Shown here piece after piece: positions 43,151 through 52,096 of a stretch of DNA of 64,000 bases (its first letter is position 1; each line of letters begins with the position of its first letter). Location of the stretch: positions 1,116,001 to 1,180,000 of the forward strand of contig NZ_OX419519.1 of the NCBI RefSeq assembly GCF_948472415.1, given 5' to 3'. Origin of the DNA: Kitasatospora fiedleri (GTDB lineage Bacteria; Actinomycetota; Actinomycetes; Streptomycetales; Streptomycetaceae). Below the pieces are notes generated by a model, which did not search any database, was not told where the DNA came from, and saw nothing but the letters and a program-made list of their open reading frames with translations. A program made the position numbers and the translations under genes.

Positions 43151-44383
43151 TCAGATGCCGCGGACGGTGCCTTGGGTGGTCCAGCCGTCGCCGTTCCAGT
43201 CACCGGTGACAGGGGTGTCCCCGCTGTCGCCGTAGGTGACGGAGGTGACGCTCGCATCGGCGTGCCGGAAGTAGAAGGTGCGGTTGCCCGGGTTGTAGAC
43301 ACCGATCTCGGTACGCCCGGTACGGTCCCAGTCCCCTACCACCGGAATGTTGTCCGGATTGCCGAAGGTCAGGGTCCGATCCGCCGCACCGGCCGTGAGA
43401 CTGTCACGCAGGTAGAAAGTCGAGGTCGCCGGATCGTAGGCACCCACCGTCTCGGCACCGTCACCGTTCCAGTCCCCCGCCAGAGGCCGCCAGTTGCCGC
43501 CATTGCCGAACCCGAACACCCGCACCGAACCGTCACTCATCCGCAGATGGAACTTCCCGTCCGCCATGTAGACACCGATCTGATCCGTACCACCGTCCCA
43601 ACGCCCCAGCACCGGACGGTTGCCGGACACCCCGAACACCAACGTCGACTCCGCCACACTCCCCGAGTTCGCCAGGTAGAACGTCGACGTCGTCGGATCG
43701 TAGGCACTCACCGAATCCGCACCGTCCCCATCGAAATCACCCACCACCGGCACCATCGGCGTGCTCCCGAAATCCACCGCCGGCCGCGTCGACACACCCG
43801 ACCACCCCTGATCCGACAGGAACCACCGCAACACCTTGGAGGCCGGCGGCGGCGGACTCGTGGGCGCACAGGCGTTGTTGCTGGTGAAGGTCCGGGTACC
43901 GCCGGCGTAGGCGACCCCGTCGAAGGTGGCCTGCTGGCCGACTCCGTTCAGGGTCTGTTCGAAGTGCAGGTGCGGGCCGGTGGAGTTGCCCGTGCTGCCG
44001 ACCCGGCCGACCGCCTGACCGGCTTGCACGCTGGCGCCCACGGCGACCGTCACGGCGGAGAGGTGGGCGTAGTGGGTCGTCCAACCACCGCCGTGGTCGA
44101 TGCGTACCTCGTTCCCGGCCCAACCGTTGCTGGCTCCGGCCGCCACCACGGTGCCCGGCGCGCTGGCGGAGACCTGTCGGCCCAGGTCCTCGGGGTAGTA
44201 GTTGAAGTCCACGGAGTTGGCCGGGCTGTGCCCGGAGTAGGTGGTGGCCGTCCACGTCTCCCCGCACGGGAAGGGGAGTTGGAAGGTCGGGCGGCCGGCG
44301 GCCTGGGCCGCCGGACCGGGCAGGCCGAAGGCGGCCGAGGCCACGAGCACCGCGAGCGAGATGGAGAAGGAGCGCCTGGACAT
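43151..44383 (-). CDS. Secreted M23 (LytM) peptidase-like protein with FG-GAP/VCBS repeats
   Basis: A 410-residue exported protein with GGGGGA 9 bases before ATG 44383. Signal peptide about 1-28 (MSRRSFSISLAVLVASAAFG...AQAA). The M23 domain covers about 45-155: H...D pair in SGHSPANSVDFNYYP, then HYAHLSAVTV and GPHLHFEQTL with the second zinc His. After a Pro linker, residues 185-410 contain four to five repeats of VVGDFDGDGADSVSAYDP/TSTFYLANSG type, which form a beta-propeller-like FG-GAP module. Likely a cell-wall endopeptidase or glycan-binding protein. Confidence 0.88.
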   Translation of the reverse strand: MSRRSFSISLAVLVASAAFGLPGPAAQAAGRPTFQLPFPCGETWTATTYSGHSPANSVDFNYYPEDLGRQVSASAPGTVVAAGASNGWAGNEVRIDHGGGWTTHYAHLSAVTVAVGASVQAGQAVGRVGSTGNSTGPHLHFEQTLNGVGQQATFDGVAYAGGTRTFTSNNACAPTSPPPPASKVLRWFLSDQGWSGVSTRPAVDFGSTPMVPVVGDFDGDGADSVSAYDPTTSTFYLANSGSVAESTLVFGVSGNRPVLGRWDGGTDQIGVYMADGKFHLRMSDGSVRVFGFGNGGNWRPLAGDWNGDGAETVGAYDPATSTFYLRDSLTAGAADRTLTFGNPDNIPVVGDWDRTGRTEIGVYNPGNRTFYFRHADASVTSVTYGDSGDTPVTGDWNGDGWTTQGTVRGI

Positions 44384-44651
44384 GGAATCCCCCGGTACGA
44401 GAAGCCGCCGCGGCAACCGCACGGCCGGGTGCCGGAGAAGCCGGCCGGCCGTACGTCGCTGCCGCCGTGCGGAACTGGCGTGCGGATAGTCTTCGGACGT
44501 GTTCGAAGGCCGCCCGCGAGGGCGGCCGCACGGGACGGACACAGTGGCCCGGCCCGTCGGAACGATCTTCCCGACGGCCACGCAAAGGCGACTCAGATTC
44601 GGATCACAGCCGGAGGCCCGCGCTGTGCGCAGCACCCGTCAGGGGGATGAC

Positions 44652-47533
44652 ATGGAAGTTCGGTTCGCGCTGCTCGGCCCGCTGCGGGTCGAGGTGGGCG
44701 GGGTGGACGCGGAGGTGACGGGTCCGAAGGTGCGGCTGCTGCTGGCCGTCCTGCTGCTCAACGCCAACCGGGCCTTGGCGGTGGACCGGTTGGTGAGCCT
44801 GCTCTGGGAGGGCGAGCCCCCGCGTAGCGCGGTCTCCGCCCTGCACAACCACGCGGCCCGGCTGCGCCGCGCCCTCGCCCCGGCCGGCTCCGACCGGCTC
44901 CGCTCCACCCCCCACGGCTACGTGCTCGCCGTGGGTCCCGGCGAACTCGACCTGGAGGTCTTCGGCAGCGCTGCCGACCGGGCCGCCGCAGCCCGGCTCT
45001 CGCAGGACTGGGACGCGTGGGGAACCGAGACGGAACGGGCCCTGGCACTGTGGCGGGGGAACCGTTCACCGGACTGCCGAGCCTGCTCGACTCGCCGACC
45101 GCGGTCCGGCTCGTCGAGACCCGGCTGCGCCTTCTGGAGTGGTGCGCCGACCTCAGGCTGCGCGGCGGGCCGCAGCCGGGCCTGGTGGCCGAACTCGCGG
45201 CACTCACCGCAGAGCACCCGCTGCGGGAGGTGTTCCACCGGCAGCTGATGCTGGCCCTGCACCGCGCCGGGCGGACTCCCGAGGCCCTGGACGTCTATCA
45301 CGCGCTGCGCCGACGGCTGGCCGAGGAACTCGGCATCGACCCCGGTCCGGAAGTGCGGGACGCCCTCCAGGTCCTGCTGGCCCCCGGCCGGGAGAGCGCG
45401 TCCCCGTCTCCCGCGACCGCCACGCCTCCCGCGACCGCCACGCCTCCCACGACCGCCACGCCTCCCGCGACCGCGACCGCGACCGGCCGGACACCGAAGC
45501 CGTTCCAACTCCCCCGTGACACCGCCGATTTCATCGGACGCGAGCAGCCCCTGCGGCTCCTCCGGGACGCCCTGCTGCGGGTCGGCGACGCGACGGCGTC
45601 CGGCGGTGCGGCGTCCGGCGGTACCGCGAGCGGCGCGACGGCGTCCGGCGGTGTGGTGGTGATCTCCGGCATGGGCGGCGTCGGCAAGACCGCCCTCGCC
45701 GTCCACGCCGGCCACCTCCTGCGCGCGCACTACCCCGACGGGCAGCTCCACGCCGACCTGCGCGGCTACTGCGGCGACGCGCCCCGCGACCCGCACGGGC
45801 TGCTCGGCCGCTTCCTCACCGACCTCGGTGTGCCCGGCTCCGCCGTCCCCGACCACACCGACGACCGGGCCTCGCTCTACCGGGCCACGCTGGCCGACCG
45901 TCGCGTTCTGATCCTGCTGGACAACGCCCGCGAGAGCGCCCAGATCGACCCGCTGCTCCCCGGCGTCGGCCCGTCCGCCGCTCTCGTGACCAGCCGTCAC
46001 ACCCTGGCCGGCACCGAGGCCGTCCGGATCCCGCTGGCCCCGCTCGGGCCGGAGGCGCACACCCTGCTGGCCGGGATCTGCGGCAGCGAGCGCATCGCGG
46101 CCGACCCCGTCTCGGCCGACCGCATCGTCGCCGCCTGCGGCGGGCTGCCCCTCGCCCTGCGGATCGCCGGGGCCCGGATCGCCACCCGACCGGCCTGGCC
46201 GCTGAGCGCCCTCGCCTCCCGGCTGGCCGAACCCCGCCACCGTCTGGGCGCCCTGGCCCTCGACGACCTGGCCGTCCGCGACGCCTTCGCGATGAGCTAC
46301 CACGCCCTGGCGACCGGTTCCCGCCCGGTCGAACAGGAGGCGGCCCGGCTGTTCCGGCTGCTGGGGCTCTGGTCGGCCACCCCGCTCTCCCTGGAAGCCG
46401 TCTCGGCCCTCGCCGACCGGGACCCGGTGGAGACCGCAGACCTGCTCGATGTCCTCTACGACGCCCACCTGATCGAGGCTCCCACCGCGCACTCCTACCG
46501 CTTCCACGACCTGCTGGCCGGGTACGCGGCCGAGCTCGTCCGCGCCGAGGAGGCCCCCGGCGAGCGGGACGCGGCCACCCTGCGACTGCTGACCTGGTAC
46601 ACCGCCGCCGTCGAGCACGCCGAATCGCTCTGCTGGCCCGTCCGCACCCCGCCGGAGGAGACCTGCGTCCCGCTGCCCGAGCTGGGCAGCGCCGAGGACG
46701 CCCTCGGCTGGCTGCGCCGGGAGATGCCGGCGATCCGGGAGGGTGTGGCCCGGGCCGGCGGGTCCGGCCGCCCCGAGTTGGCCTGGCGGATCGCGACCCA
46801 CCTGAACGGCTACGGCAACAGCTACTGGTGGGAGGGAGCCTGGCAGGCCGTCGTCTCGACGGCCCTGGACACCGCACGGGCGGTCGGGGACCGCGAGGCG
46901 CAGGCCGGACTGTACGGCTGCCTCGCGGCGGCGCTCGGGTGCGCCGGCCGGGACGACGAGTCGCTGGAGCACCTGCTGACCGCCGAACGGATCCTGACCG
47001 GGCTCGGCAAGTCCCGCGGCGTGGCCTGCATGGTGGCGAACCAGGCCCTGGTGCACAAGGAGGCCGGCCGCCTCACCGACGGCTTCGCCGCCGTACGCCG
47101 GGCCCTGCGGCTCTTCGAGGCGGCCGGCGAGACCGAGCCGGCGCTCGCCCTCCACACGCTGGCCGGCCTGCACCTGGCGGCGGGTGACGCCCGGGCCGCC
47201 GAACGGACCTACCGCCAGGTGCTCGGCGTGTTCCGCCGCCGGGGCCTGACCGGCCCGACCGGGGCCACCCTGGTCGACCTCGGCGACACCCTGCGCGTGC
47301 TCGACCGCCGGGACGAAGCACTCGCCGCCCTCGGCGAGGCGCTCGCCACCGCCCGGACGCTCGACGACCGGCACGGCATCGCCGCGGCCCTGGAAGCCAC
47401 CGCCCGCACCCACGCGCACTTCGGCGAGGCCGAACAGGCCCGCCACTGCCGGCTGCTGGCCTTCGAGACCGCCCGAGCCCAGGAGTCCGACCACACCGTC
47501 ACCACCGGCACGGCGGGTCCGACCCGCCCTTGA
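44652..47533 (+). CDS. AfsR/SARP-type regulator: wHTH-BTAD-NB-ARC-TPR, one frameshift
   Basis: A large regulator of about 960 residues from ATG 44652. OmpR-like winged helix (1-95, FALLGPLRVEVGGVDAEVTG, LWEGEPPRSAVSALHNHAARL), bacterial transcriptional activation domain (about 100-255, FHRQLMLALHRAGRTPEALD, ELGIDPGPEVRD), a Thr/Ala/Pro repeat linker (TATPPATATPP), NB-ARC ATPase with Walker A SGMGGVGKTALAV and LILLDNARE, and TPR-like helices to the end. One G is missing at 45055-45059 (corrected LWRGEPFTGLPSLL). SARPs activate secondary metabolism; no biosynthetic cluster is next to it. Divergent from the M23 gene. Confidence 0.9.
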
Positions 47534-48062
47534 CCGGTCCTGCGCCGCCCGCTGACCCCGAGCCCCGCCCCGGCAGTGGTCGACGCGGGCCCCGGGGCCG
47601 CCACCGTGTCCGACGTGGCCGGACCGGTCCTGTTCCTGGAGACGACGGTCCCGGAGGGGCGGCGGACGGCCGGGACGGTTGAACTCCCCTCCCGAAGCGT
47701 GGGCCGCGTCACGGGCCGGGCCGGGGCCGTCCTCGGGCGTATCCGGCCCGCAGTGGGCCGCCGACCCGGTCCAGGACCTCCTCGACCGCGGCGGTGAAGC
47801 GGCCCGGGCCTTCCGGGTCGGTGCAGCCGCGCAGGCCGTCCAGCGTGTCGGTGAGCGCGTACCGCCGGTCCTCCGGTGCGACGGCCGGGGGCGGGGGCGG
47901 GCCGGCGGCCAGTCGCGACCGCACCTCTCGCTGGAGCGCCGCTCCGATCCCGTCCGCGTCGGCCGACAGGGCCCCTCGGCGCACATGGCCGGCAGCGGGA
48001 GCACCGGGCGGCCGTCTCGCGGTGATCCACCGCACCAGTGTGGCAGTGGCCCCGGCGGCCGT
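47534..48062. other. 529-base gap; one doubtful minus-strand frame
   Basis: A minus-strand frame 48035-47709 (108 codons, VAPEDRRYALTDTLDGLRGC, RFTAAVEEVLDRVGGPL) has plausible amino acid composition but no recognised family and no clear ribosome site, and it runs out in Arg/Pro-rich sequence. It may be a broken small gene. Nothing else is supportable here. Confidence 0.3.
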
Positions 48063-48878
48063 TCACAGCGCGGCGAGGAGTTCCTCGGTGGCGGTGTGCA
48101 GGCGCAGCGCGGCGGCGGGGTCGAAGGCCGGGGTGTCGGTGGGGACGCGGCGGCCCTCGAGGACGGCGGTGAGGGGGGACGGGGGTGCGTCGAGGTAGGG
48201 GAGGATCTGGGCGACGGCCTGGGCGGGGGTCTTGGCGTGGGCGCGCAGGTGGGCGACCTGGGCGGCGGTGGCGGGGTCGTACTCGCCGGCGAAGCTGGTG
48301 GCGACGGTGCCGGGGTGGTTGACCAGTTGGGGGACGTCGGGGTGGGTGGCGGCCAGGTGGGCGGCGAGCAGGTCGCAGAGCGATCCGCTGTGGCCGAGGG
48401 CTCCGGTGCCGGGGTAGTCGTGGCGCAGTTGGAGGTCGTCCCAGCGGACGGGGCCGGTCAGTCCGGCGCCGCCGAAGTTGAGCACCACGGGCCGTTCGGC
48501 GCGCCGGAGTCGGGGCAGCAGGCCGTGCGAGAGCAGGTGGCGGCTGAGGTAGAAGAGGGCGAAGTTGGCCTCCAGGCCGTCGGCGGTCTCGGCCCGGGTG
48601 GAGCGGTGGTAGCGGGCGCCGAGCACCAGGACGTCGACGGCCGGGTGATGGGCGGCGACGTGGTCGATCAGGCGGTGGTTCTCGGCGACCAGGCTGAGGT
48701 CGGCCGCCAGGAAGTGCGCCCGGTCGCCCGCGCCGTGCCGGTGCGCCTCGGCCCGGAACGCCGCGCCCTTGGCCGGGTTGGTGCCGACCACCAGGACGTG
48801 GTGCCCGCGCTCCAGGTAGACGGTGGCGAGGGCGCGGCCGATGCCGTCCGTCCCGCCGGTGATCACTGCGGTGGCCAT
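48063..48878 (-). CDS. Short-chain dehydrogenase/reductase under MarR control
   Basis: A 271-residue SDR related to retinol/WW-domain-type oxidoreductases: TAVITGGTDGIGRALATVYL (TGxxxGIG cofactor loop), VLVVGTNPAKG, LVLGARYH, ANFALFYLSRHLL, then the catalytic region LNFGGAG and the Tyr site, where the canonical YxxxK is not plain (GALGHSGSLCDLL follows), so activity is uncertain. ATG 48878 lies next to a perfect MarR-like palindrome at 48899-48922 and is divergent from the MarR gene. Confidence 0.82.
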   Translation of the reverse strand: MATAVITGGTDGIGRALATVYLERGHHVLVVGTNPAKGAAFRAEAHRHGAGDRAHFLAADLSLVAENHRLIDHVAAHHPAVDVLVLGARYHRSTRAETADGLEANFALFYLSRHLLSHGLLPRLRRAERPVVLNFGGAGLTGPVRWDDLQLRHDYPGTGALGHSGSLCDLLAAHLAATHPDVPQLVNHPGTVATSFAGEYDPATAAQVAHLRAHAKTPAQAVAQILPYLDAPPSPLTAVLEGRRVPTDTPAFDPAAALRLHTATEELLAAL

Positions 48879-48898
48879 GGTTCCCCTTCACGCCCGAA

Positions 48899-48922
48899 AA
48901 TGCTTTGAGGTATCAAAGCATT
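48899..48922. promoter_or_regulatory. MarR-type operator
   Basis: Perfect 10-bp inverted repeat AATGCTTTGA (48899-48908), spacer GGTA, TCAAAGCATT (48913-48922). It is 20 bases from the SDR start and 87 bases from the MarR start. Confidence 0.8.
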
Positions 48923-49009
48923 CGACCGGAGGGGACGACAACTGCGCTGCTCGGTGCCGCAGTTGCCGGAGCGTCAGGTGGGCGCGGCCGGGCCCGGTAG
49001 GCTGGCCCG

Positions 49010-49519
49010 GTGATCTCACCCCCCACCCCACCGTCCGCCGCCGTCGTCGCGCCGGAGCTGGCGCGGCTGGAGACGGCGCTGTCCGCGCTGGTCCGGTGGA
49101 GCGAGAGCAGGCACGTCCGCGCCGAGGTGGCCCGGCTGGCCGGGTGCGACATGCCGCCCAGCGCGCTGCGGCTGCTGGAGCACTTCGCGGCGGCGGGCCC
49201 GATGCGGGTGTCCGACATCGCCGAGTGCCTGCGCATCGACGTCTCGACGGCCTCGCTGCAACTGCGCCGCCTGCGCGCCGACGCGCTGGTCAGCCGCAGC
49301 GCCGACCCGGCCGACGGCCGCTGCGGCGTCATCGCGATCACCGCCGAGGGCCGCCGGGTGCTGGACGCGGTCCGGGCCGCCCGCTGCGGCCTGCTCGCCG
49401 AGGTGTTCGGCGCGACGCCCCCGGAGCAGCTCGGCCGCGCCGCGGACGTGCTGGGCCTGGTCCAGGAACACATGCTGGCGGGCGCGGCGGAGCCCTCCCC
49501 CGGCGGGGACCGGCCGTGA
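49010..49519 (+). CDS. MarR-family transcriptional regulator
   Basis: A 169-residue winged-helix repressor from GTG 49010. Helical dimerisation start (ELARLETALSALVRWSESRH), HTH (MRVSDIAECLRIDVSTASLQLRRL), beta-wing (VSRSADPADGRCGVIAITAEG) and a C-terminal dimer helix. MarR proteins respond to phenolics, oxidants or antibiotics. Its stop overlaps the start of the hydrolase gene (GTGA), and it faces the SDR gene across a perfect operator, so the three genes probably form one regulon. Confidence 0.9.
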   Translation: MISPPTPPSAAVVAPELARLETALSALVRWSESRHVRAEVARLAGCDMPPSALRLLEHFAAAGPMRVSDIAECLRIDVSTASLQLRRLRADALVSRSADPADGRCGVIAITAEGRRVLDAVRAARCGLLAEVFGATPPEQLGRAADVLGLVQEHMLAGAAEPSPGGDRP

Positions 49520-50322
49520 CCGGACGCCAACTCGCGCCCGGTCTCACGGTGTTCGGCCCCGACACCGCTCCCCCGCTGGTCCTGGTGCACGGCATCCGGC
49601 TGTCCGGCGCGATGTGGCGCCCGCACGCCCGCCGCCTCGCCCCCGACTTCCGGGTCAGCACCCCCGACCTGCCCTGCCACGGCGCCCTCGCCGACCGCCC
49701 GTTCACCCTGGACGCGGCCGTCGACACCGTCCGCCGCGCCGTCCGGGAGGCGTACGAGTCGACCGGACGCCGCCCCCTGCTGCTCGGCCTGTCCCTGGGC
49801 GGGTACGTCTCGCTGGCGCACGCCGCCCGCCACCCCGCGGACCTCGCCGCGCTCGTCCTGCACGGCTGCACCGCCCGCACCGGCGGCGCCCAGGCCGCCG
49901 TCTACGCCGCCGCCGGACGGCTGAACGACCGGCTGGGGCAGGCGCGTTCGGCCCGGCTCCAGGCCCGGGCGATGCGCCGGCTGCTCCCGCCGGAGTCCGC
50001 CGAAGCGGTGCTGTCCGGCGGCTTCCACCTGCCCGCCCTCACCCAGGGCGTCGCCGAACTGCGCCGCCACGACTTCCTGGCCCTGGCCGGCCGGCTGACC
50101 ACCCCCACGCTCCTCCTCAACGGCCGATCCGACCTGCCGTTCCGCGCCGACGAGCGGCTCTTCCTGACCGCCGCCCGCACCTCCGGCGCCCCCGTCCGGC
50201 TCTTCCACACCTCCGGCGGGCACCTGCTCAGCCTCACCGACCCCGACCGCTTCACCACCCTGCTACGCCGCGCCCACCACCTCCTACTACCGGACGAATC
50301 CGGCCCGCAGCAAGGGAGTTGA
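49516..50322 (+). CDS. Alpha/beta hydrolase coupled to MarR
   Basis: A 268-residue serine hydrolase: VLVHGIRLSGAMWRPHAR (oxyanion region), DLPCHGALADRP, nucleophile elbow LLGLSLGGYVSLAHAARHP, LLLNGRSDLPFRADE with the catalytic Asp, and FHTSGGHLLSLTDP with the His. It starts at GTG 49516, overlapping the MarR stop by 4 bases, hence translationally coupled. It probably acts on the same compound sensed by MarR; the substrate is unknown. Confidence 0.88.
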   Translation: MTGRQLAPGLTVFGPDTAPPLVLVHGIRLSGAMWRPHARRLAPDFRVSTPDLPCHGALADRPFTLDAAVDTVRRAVREAYESTGRRPLLLGLSLGGYVSLAHAARHPADLAALVLHGCTARTGGAQAAVYAAAGRLNDRLGQARSARLQARAMRRLLPPESAEAVLSGGFHLPALTQGVAELRRHDFLALAGRLTTPTLLLNGRSDLPFRADERLFLTAARTSGAPVRLFHTSGGHLLSLTDPDRFTTLLRRAHHLLLPDESGPQQGS

Positions 50323-50329
50323 CGTCCGG

Positions 50330-50866
50330 TCAGCCTCTGGCCAGCCGGTACACCACCGCGTGCTGCTGCGGCCCCGGCGGGACGCTCGGGTCGAGGAAGT
50401 CCGCCGCCGGGTCGTGCACCATGCCGAGCCGCCGCGCCACCGCCCGCGAGGGCGCGTTCCCGGCCGCGATCACGGCCAGGATCTCGGGCAGCCCCAACTC
50501 CTCGAAGCCGTACCGGAGGACGGCCCGCCCGGCCTCGGTGGCGTAGCCGTGGCCCCAGGCGTCGCGGTGCAGCCGCCAGCCGGCCTCGACGCCGTCGAAG
50601 GGCATCCCCTCGTCCACCGGGTCGAGCCCGGCGAAGCCCAGGAACCTTCCCTCCGAGCGGAGTTCGACCGCCCACCAGCCCCAGCCGCGCCGCGCCAGCT
50701 CGGTCCGGAAGTGCTCCAGCGAACCGGCGGCCTGCTCCCGGTCGAGCAGGGTGCCGAAGTACCGGCGCACGTCCGGGTCGGCGTTCAGCTCCGCCCAGCG
50801 GTCCAGGTCGCCGTCCCGCCACTGGCGCAACAGCAGCCTGGGCGTGGTCAGTTCGGTCACGGTCAC
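50330..50866 (-). CDS. GNAT N-acetyltransferase (RimJ/RimL-like)
   Basis: A 178-residue acetyltransferase of the RimJ/RimL group: TPRLLLRQWRDGDLDRWAEL at the start, FLGFAGLDPV, GWRLHRDAWGHGYATEAGRA as the acetyl-CoA loop, and AGNAPSRAVARRLGMVHD. GTG at 50866 has GGAGG 6 bases upstream and overlaps the stop of the nucleotidyltransferase gene by 4 bases. The pair could act on the same small molecule, but that is only suggested by coupling. Confidence 0.88.
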   Translation of the reverse strand: MTVTELTTPRLLLRQWRDGDLDRWAELNADPDVRRYFGTLLDREQAAGSLEHFRTELARRGWGWWAVELRSEGRFLGFAGLDPVDEGMPFDGVEAGWRLHRDAWGHGYATEAGRAVLRYGFEELGLPEILAVIAAGNAPSRAVARRLGMVHDPAADFLDPSVPPGPQQHAVVYRLARG

Positions 50867-51744
50867 GGTGTTCCTCCCGCTCCGGCCAGCACCTCGCCGG
50901 CCAGTTCCTCCGCCCGGTCCAGCAGCGCCGCCAGGCTCGCCGGACCGGTGCCGCCGACGGCGAACAGCTCCTGCGCGCGCCGCTCGAACTCCGGTGGCGC
51001 GCACGGCAGTCGACCGGCCGAGGCGATCGCGCCCTTCTCGTTGACCAGCCACCGCCCGGCCCGCGCGTGCAGCGCGTGCACCAGCAGGCCGACGGCCCGG
51101 AACAGGCAGCCCGCGACGTACCCGGCGTCCCCCCGGCCCGCGCCCTTGCGCGCGTTGGCCAGCACGAACGGCACCTCCCAGGCCGCGTCGGCCTCCAGCG
51201 TCCGCCTCAACCCGTCCGGGAAACAGGGGGTTTCGCCCCGCAGCGCGGCCAGCTCCCCCGCCGGGTCGGCCAGCACCCGGGCCAGCGCCAGCTCGCCGAC
51301 GTACGCGTAGGACGGCACGCCGTACGGGTGCCCGGGCTGCTGGCCGGAGACGTACCGGCCCCGGCGGGCCTCGGCCGCGTAGTGGCGGACGCGCTCGACG
51401 TCCCGGTAGATCCAGTCGACCCGGGCCGGGCCGATGTCCAGCCAGGCGCCGCCGTCCACCCAGGGGCCCCAGCCGCCGGGCTCGGCCACCTCCACCGGAC
51501 GACCGCACAGTTCGGCGGCCAACTCCCGCAGCGCGCCGGTGTCGAGCCGCCCGGGGCGGTAGTACAGGCCGAGGTCGTAGTCGGACCCGGCGGTGTGCGT
51601 GCCGCGCGCCCGGCTGCCGCCGAGACAGACCCCGACCACCCCGCCGACCCGCGCCAGCCGCTCCGCGATCCGCCCGAGCCCGGGCCCGGGGCCACCCTCG
51701 CCCTCGTCCCGCTCCGCCGCCGCACCCGCGCCCTCGTTCGTCAT
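50863..51744 (-). CDS. Nucleotidyltransferase-domain protein
   Basis: A 293-residue protein with the minimal nucleotidyltransferase (Pol beta superfamily) signature GSRARGTHTAGSDYDLGLYY (about 43-62) and a third acidic residue in the strand RVDWIYRD. The C-terminal 150 residues are helical (YVGELALARVLADPAGELAALRG, FRAVGLLVHALHARAGRWLVNEKG), as in aminoglycoside nucleotidyltransferases or DUF4037-like proteins. It would transfer a nucleotide to an unknown hydroxyl, as in antibiotic modification. ATG 51744. First gene of a pair with the GNAT. Confidence 0.85.
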   Translation of the reverse strand: MTNEGAGAAAERDEGEGGPGPGLGRIAERLARVGGVVGVCLGGSRARGTHTAGSDYDLGLYYRPGRLDTGALRELAAELCGRPVEVAEPGGWGPWVDGGAWLDIGPARVDWIYRDVERVRHYAAEARRGRYVSGQQPGHPYGVPSYAYVGELALARVLADPAGELAALRGETPCFPDGLRRTLEADAAWEVPFVLANARKGAGRGDAGYVAGCLFRAVGLLVHALHARAGRWLVNEKGAIASAGRLPCAPPEFERRAQELFAVGGTGPASLAALLDRAEELAGEVLAGAGGTP

Positions 51745-52096
51745 CACCCGCCACCCTGCCCCACCGCACCGCCCGCCGCCAGGCATTTTCGCCCGACACG
51801 CACCGACACGCACCGGGCCGCACCGGAAGGCACCGGCACGTCCCGCCGTGCGGGCGGCACCCGGACGCGCAAGGGGGCAGCACGCAAGGGCGCGGTGGGG
51901 GCGCCGCACCGCCCCCACCGCGCCACCGGTCGCCGCCCGCACGGCGCCCGGCCTGAATCGGTCGCCCCGGCCCCGCCCGGCCCTGGGCCGACCGACCCGG
52001 TCCCGCCCGGATGATCGGCGCACCCGGCTCAGCCCGTCCGGTTCGGCCCGGCGGACTCAGCCCGGCGGGCCCGGACCGTCCGGACGGCCGTCCGGC
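51745..52096. other. Intergenic gap of 352 bases
   Basis: Upstream region of the nucleotidyltransferase. The only structure I see is a perfect 16-bp palindrome (52080-52095, CCGGACGG and its complement) right after the xylanase stop, a possible terminator, and imprecise CACCGGCACG-type repeats near 51795-51840. No gene is supported. Confidence 0.4.

Noticed and set aside
44652-47533. The AfsR-type regulator as the pathway-specific activator of a local biosynthetic cluster
   Set aside because: No polyketide, peptide or terpene synthase genes lie within the window; the P450 is 8 kb away and on its own.
47709-48035. Minus-strand frame of 108 codons between the AfsR-type and SDR genes
   Set aside because: Composition is plausible but there is no ribosome site, family or context; recorded only as part of the gap entry.
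52080-52095. Perfect 16-bp palindrome after the xylanase as an operator
   Set aside because: It lies directly behind a stop codon with no promoter nearby and is all G/C-rich, so a terminator or chance palindrome is likelier.
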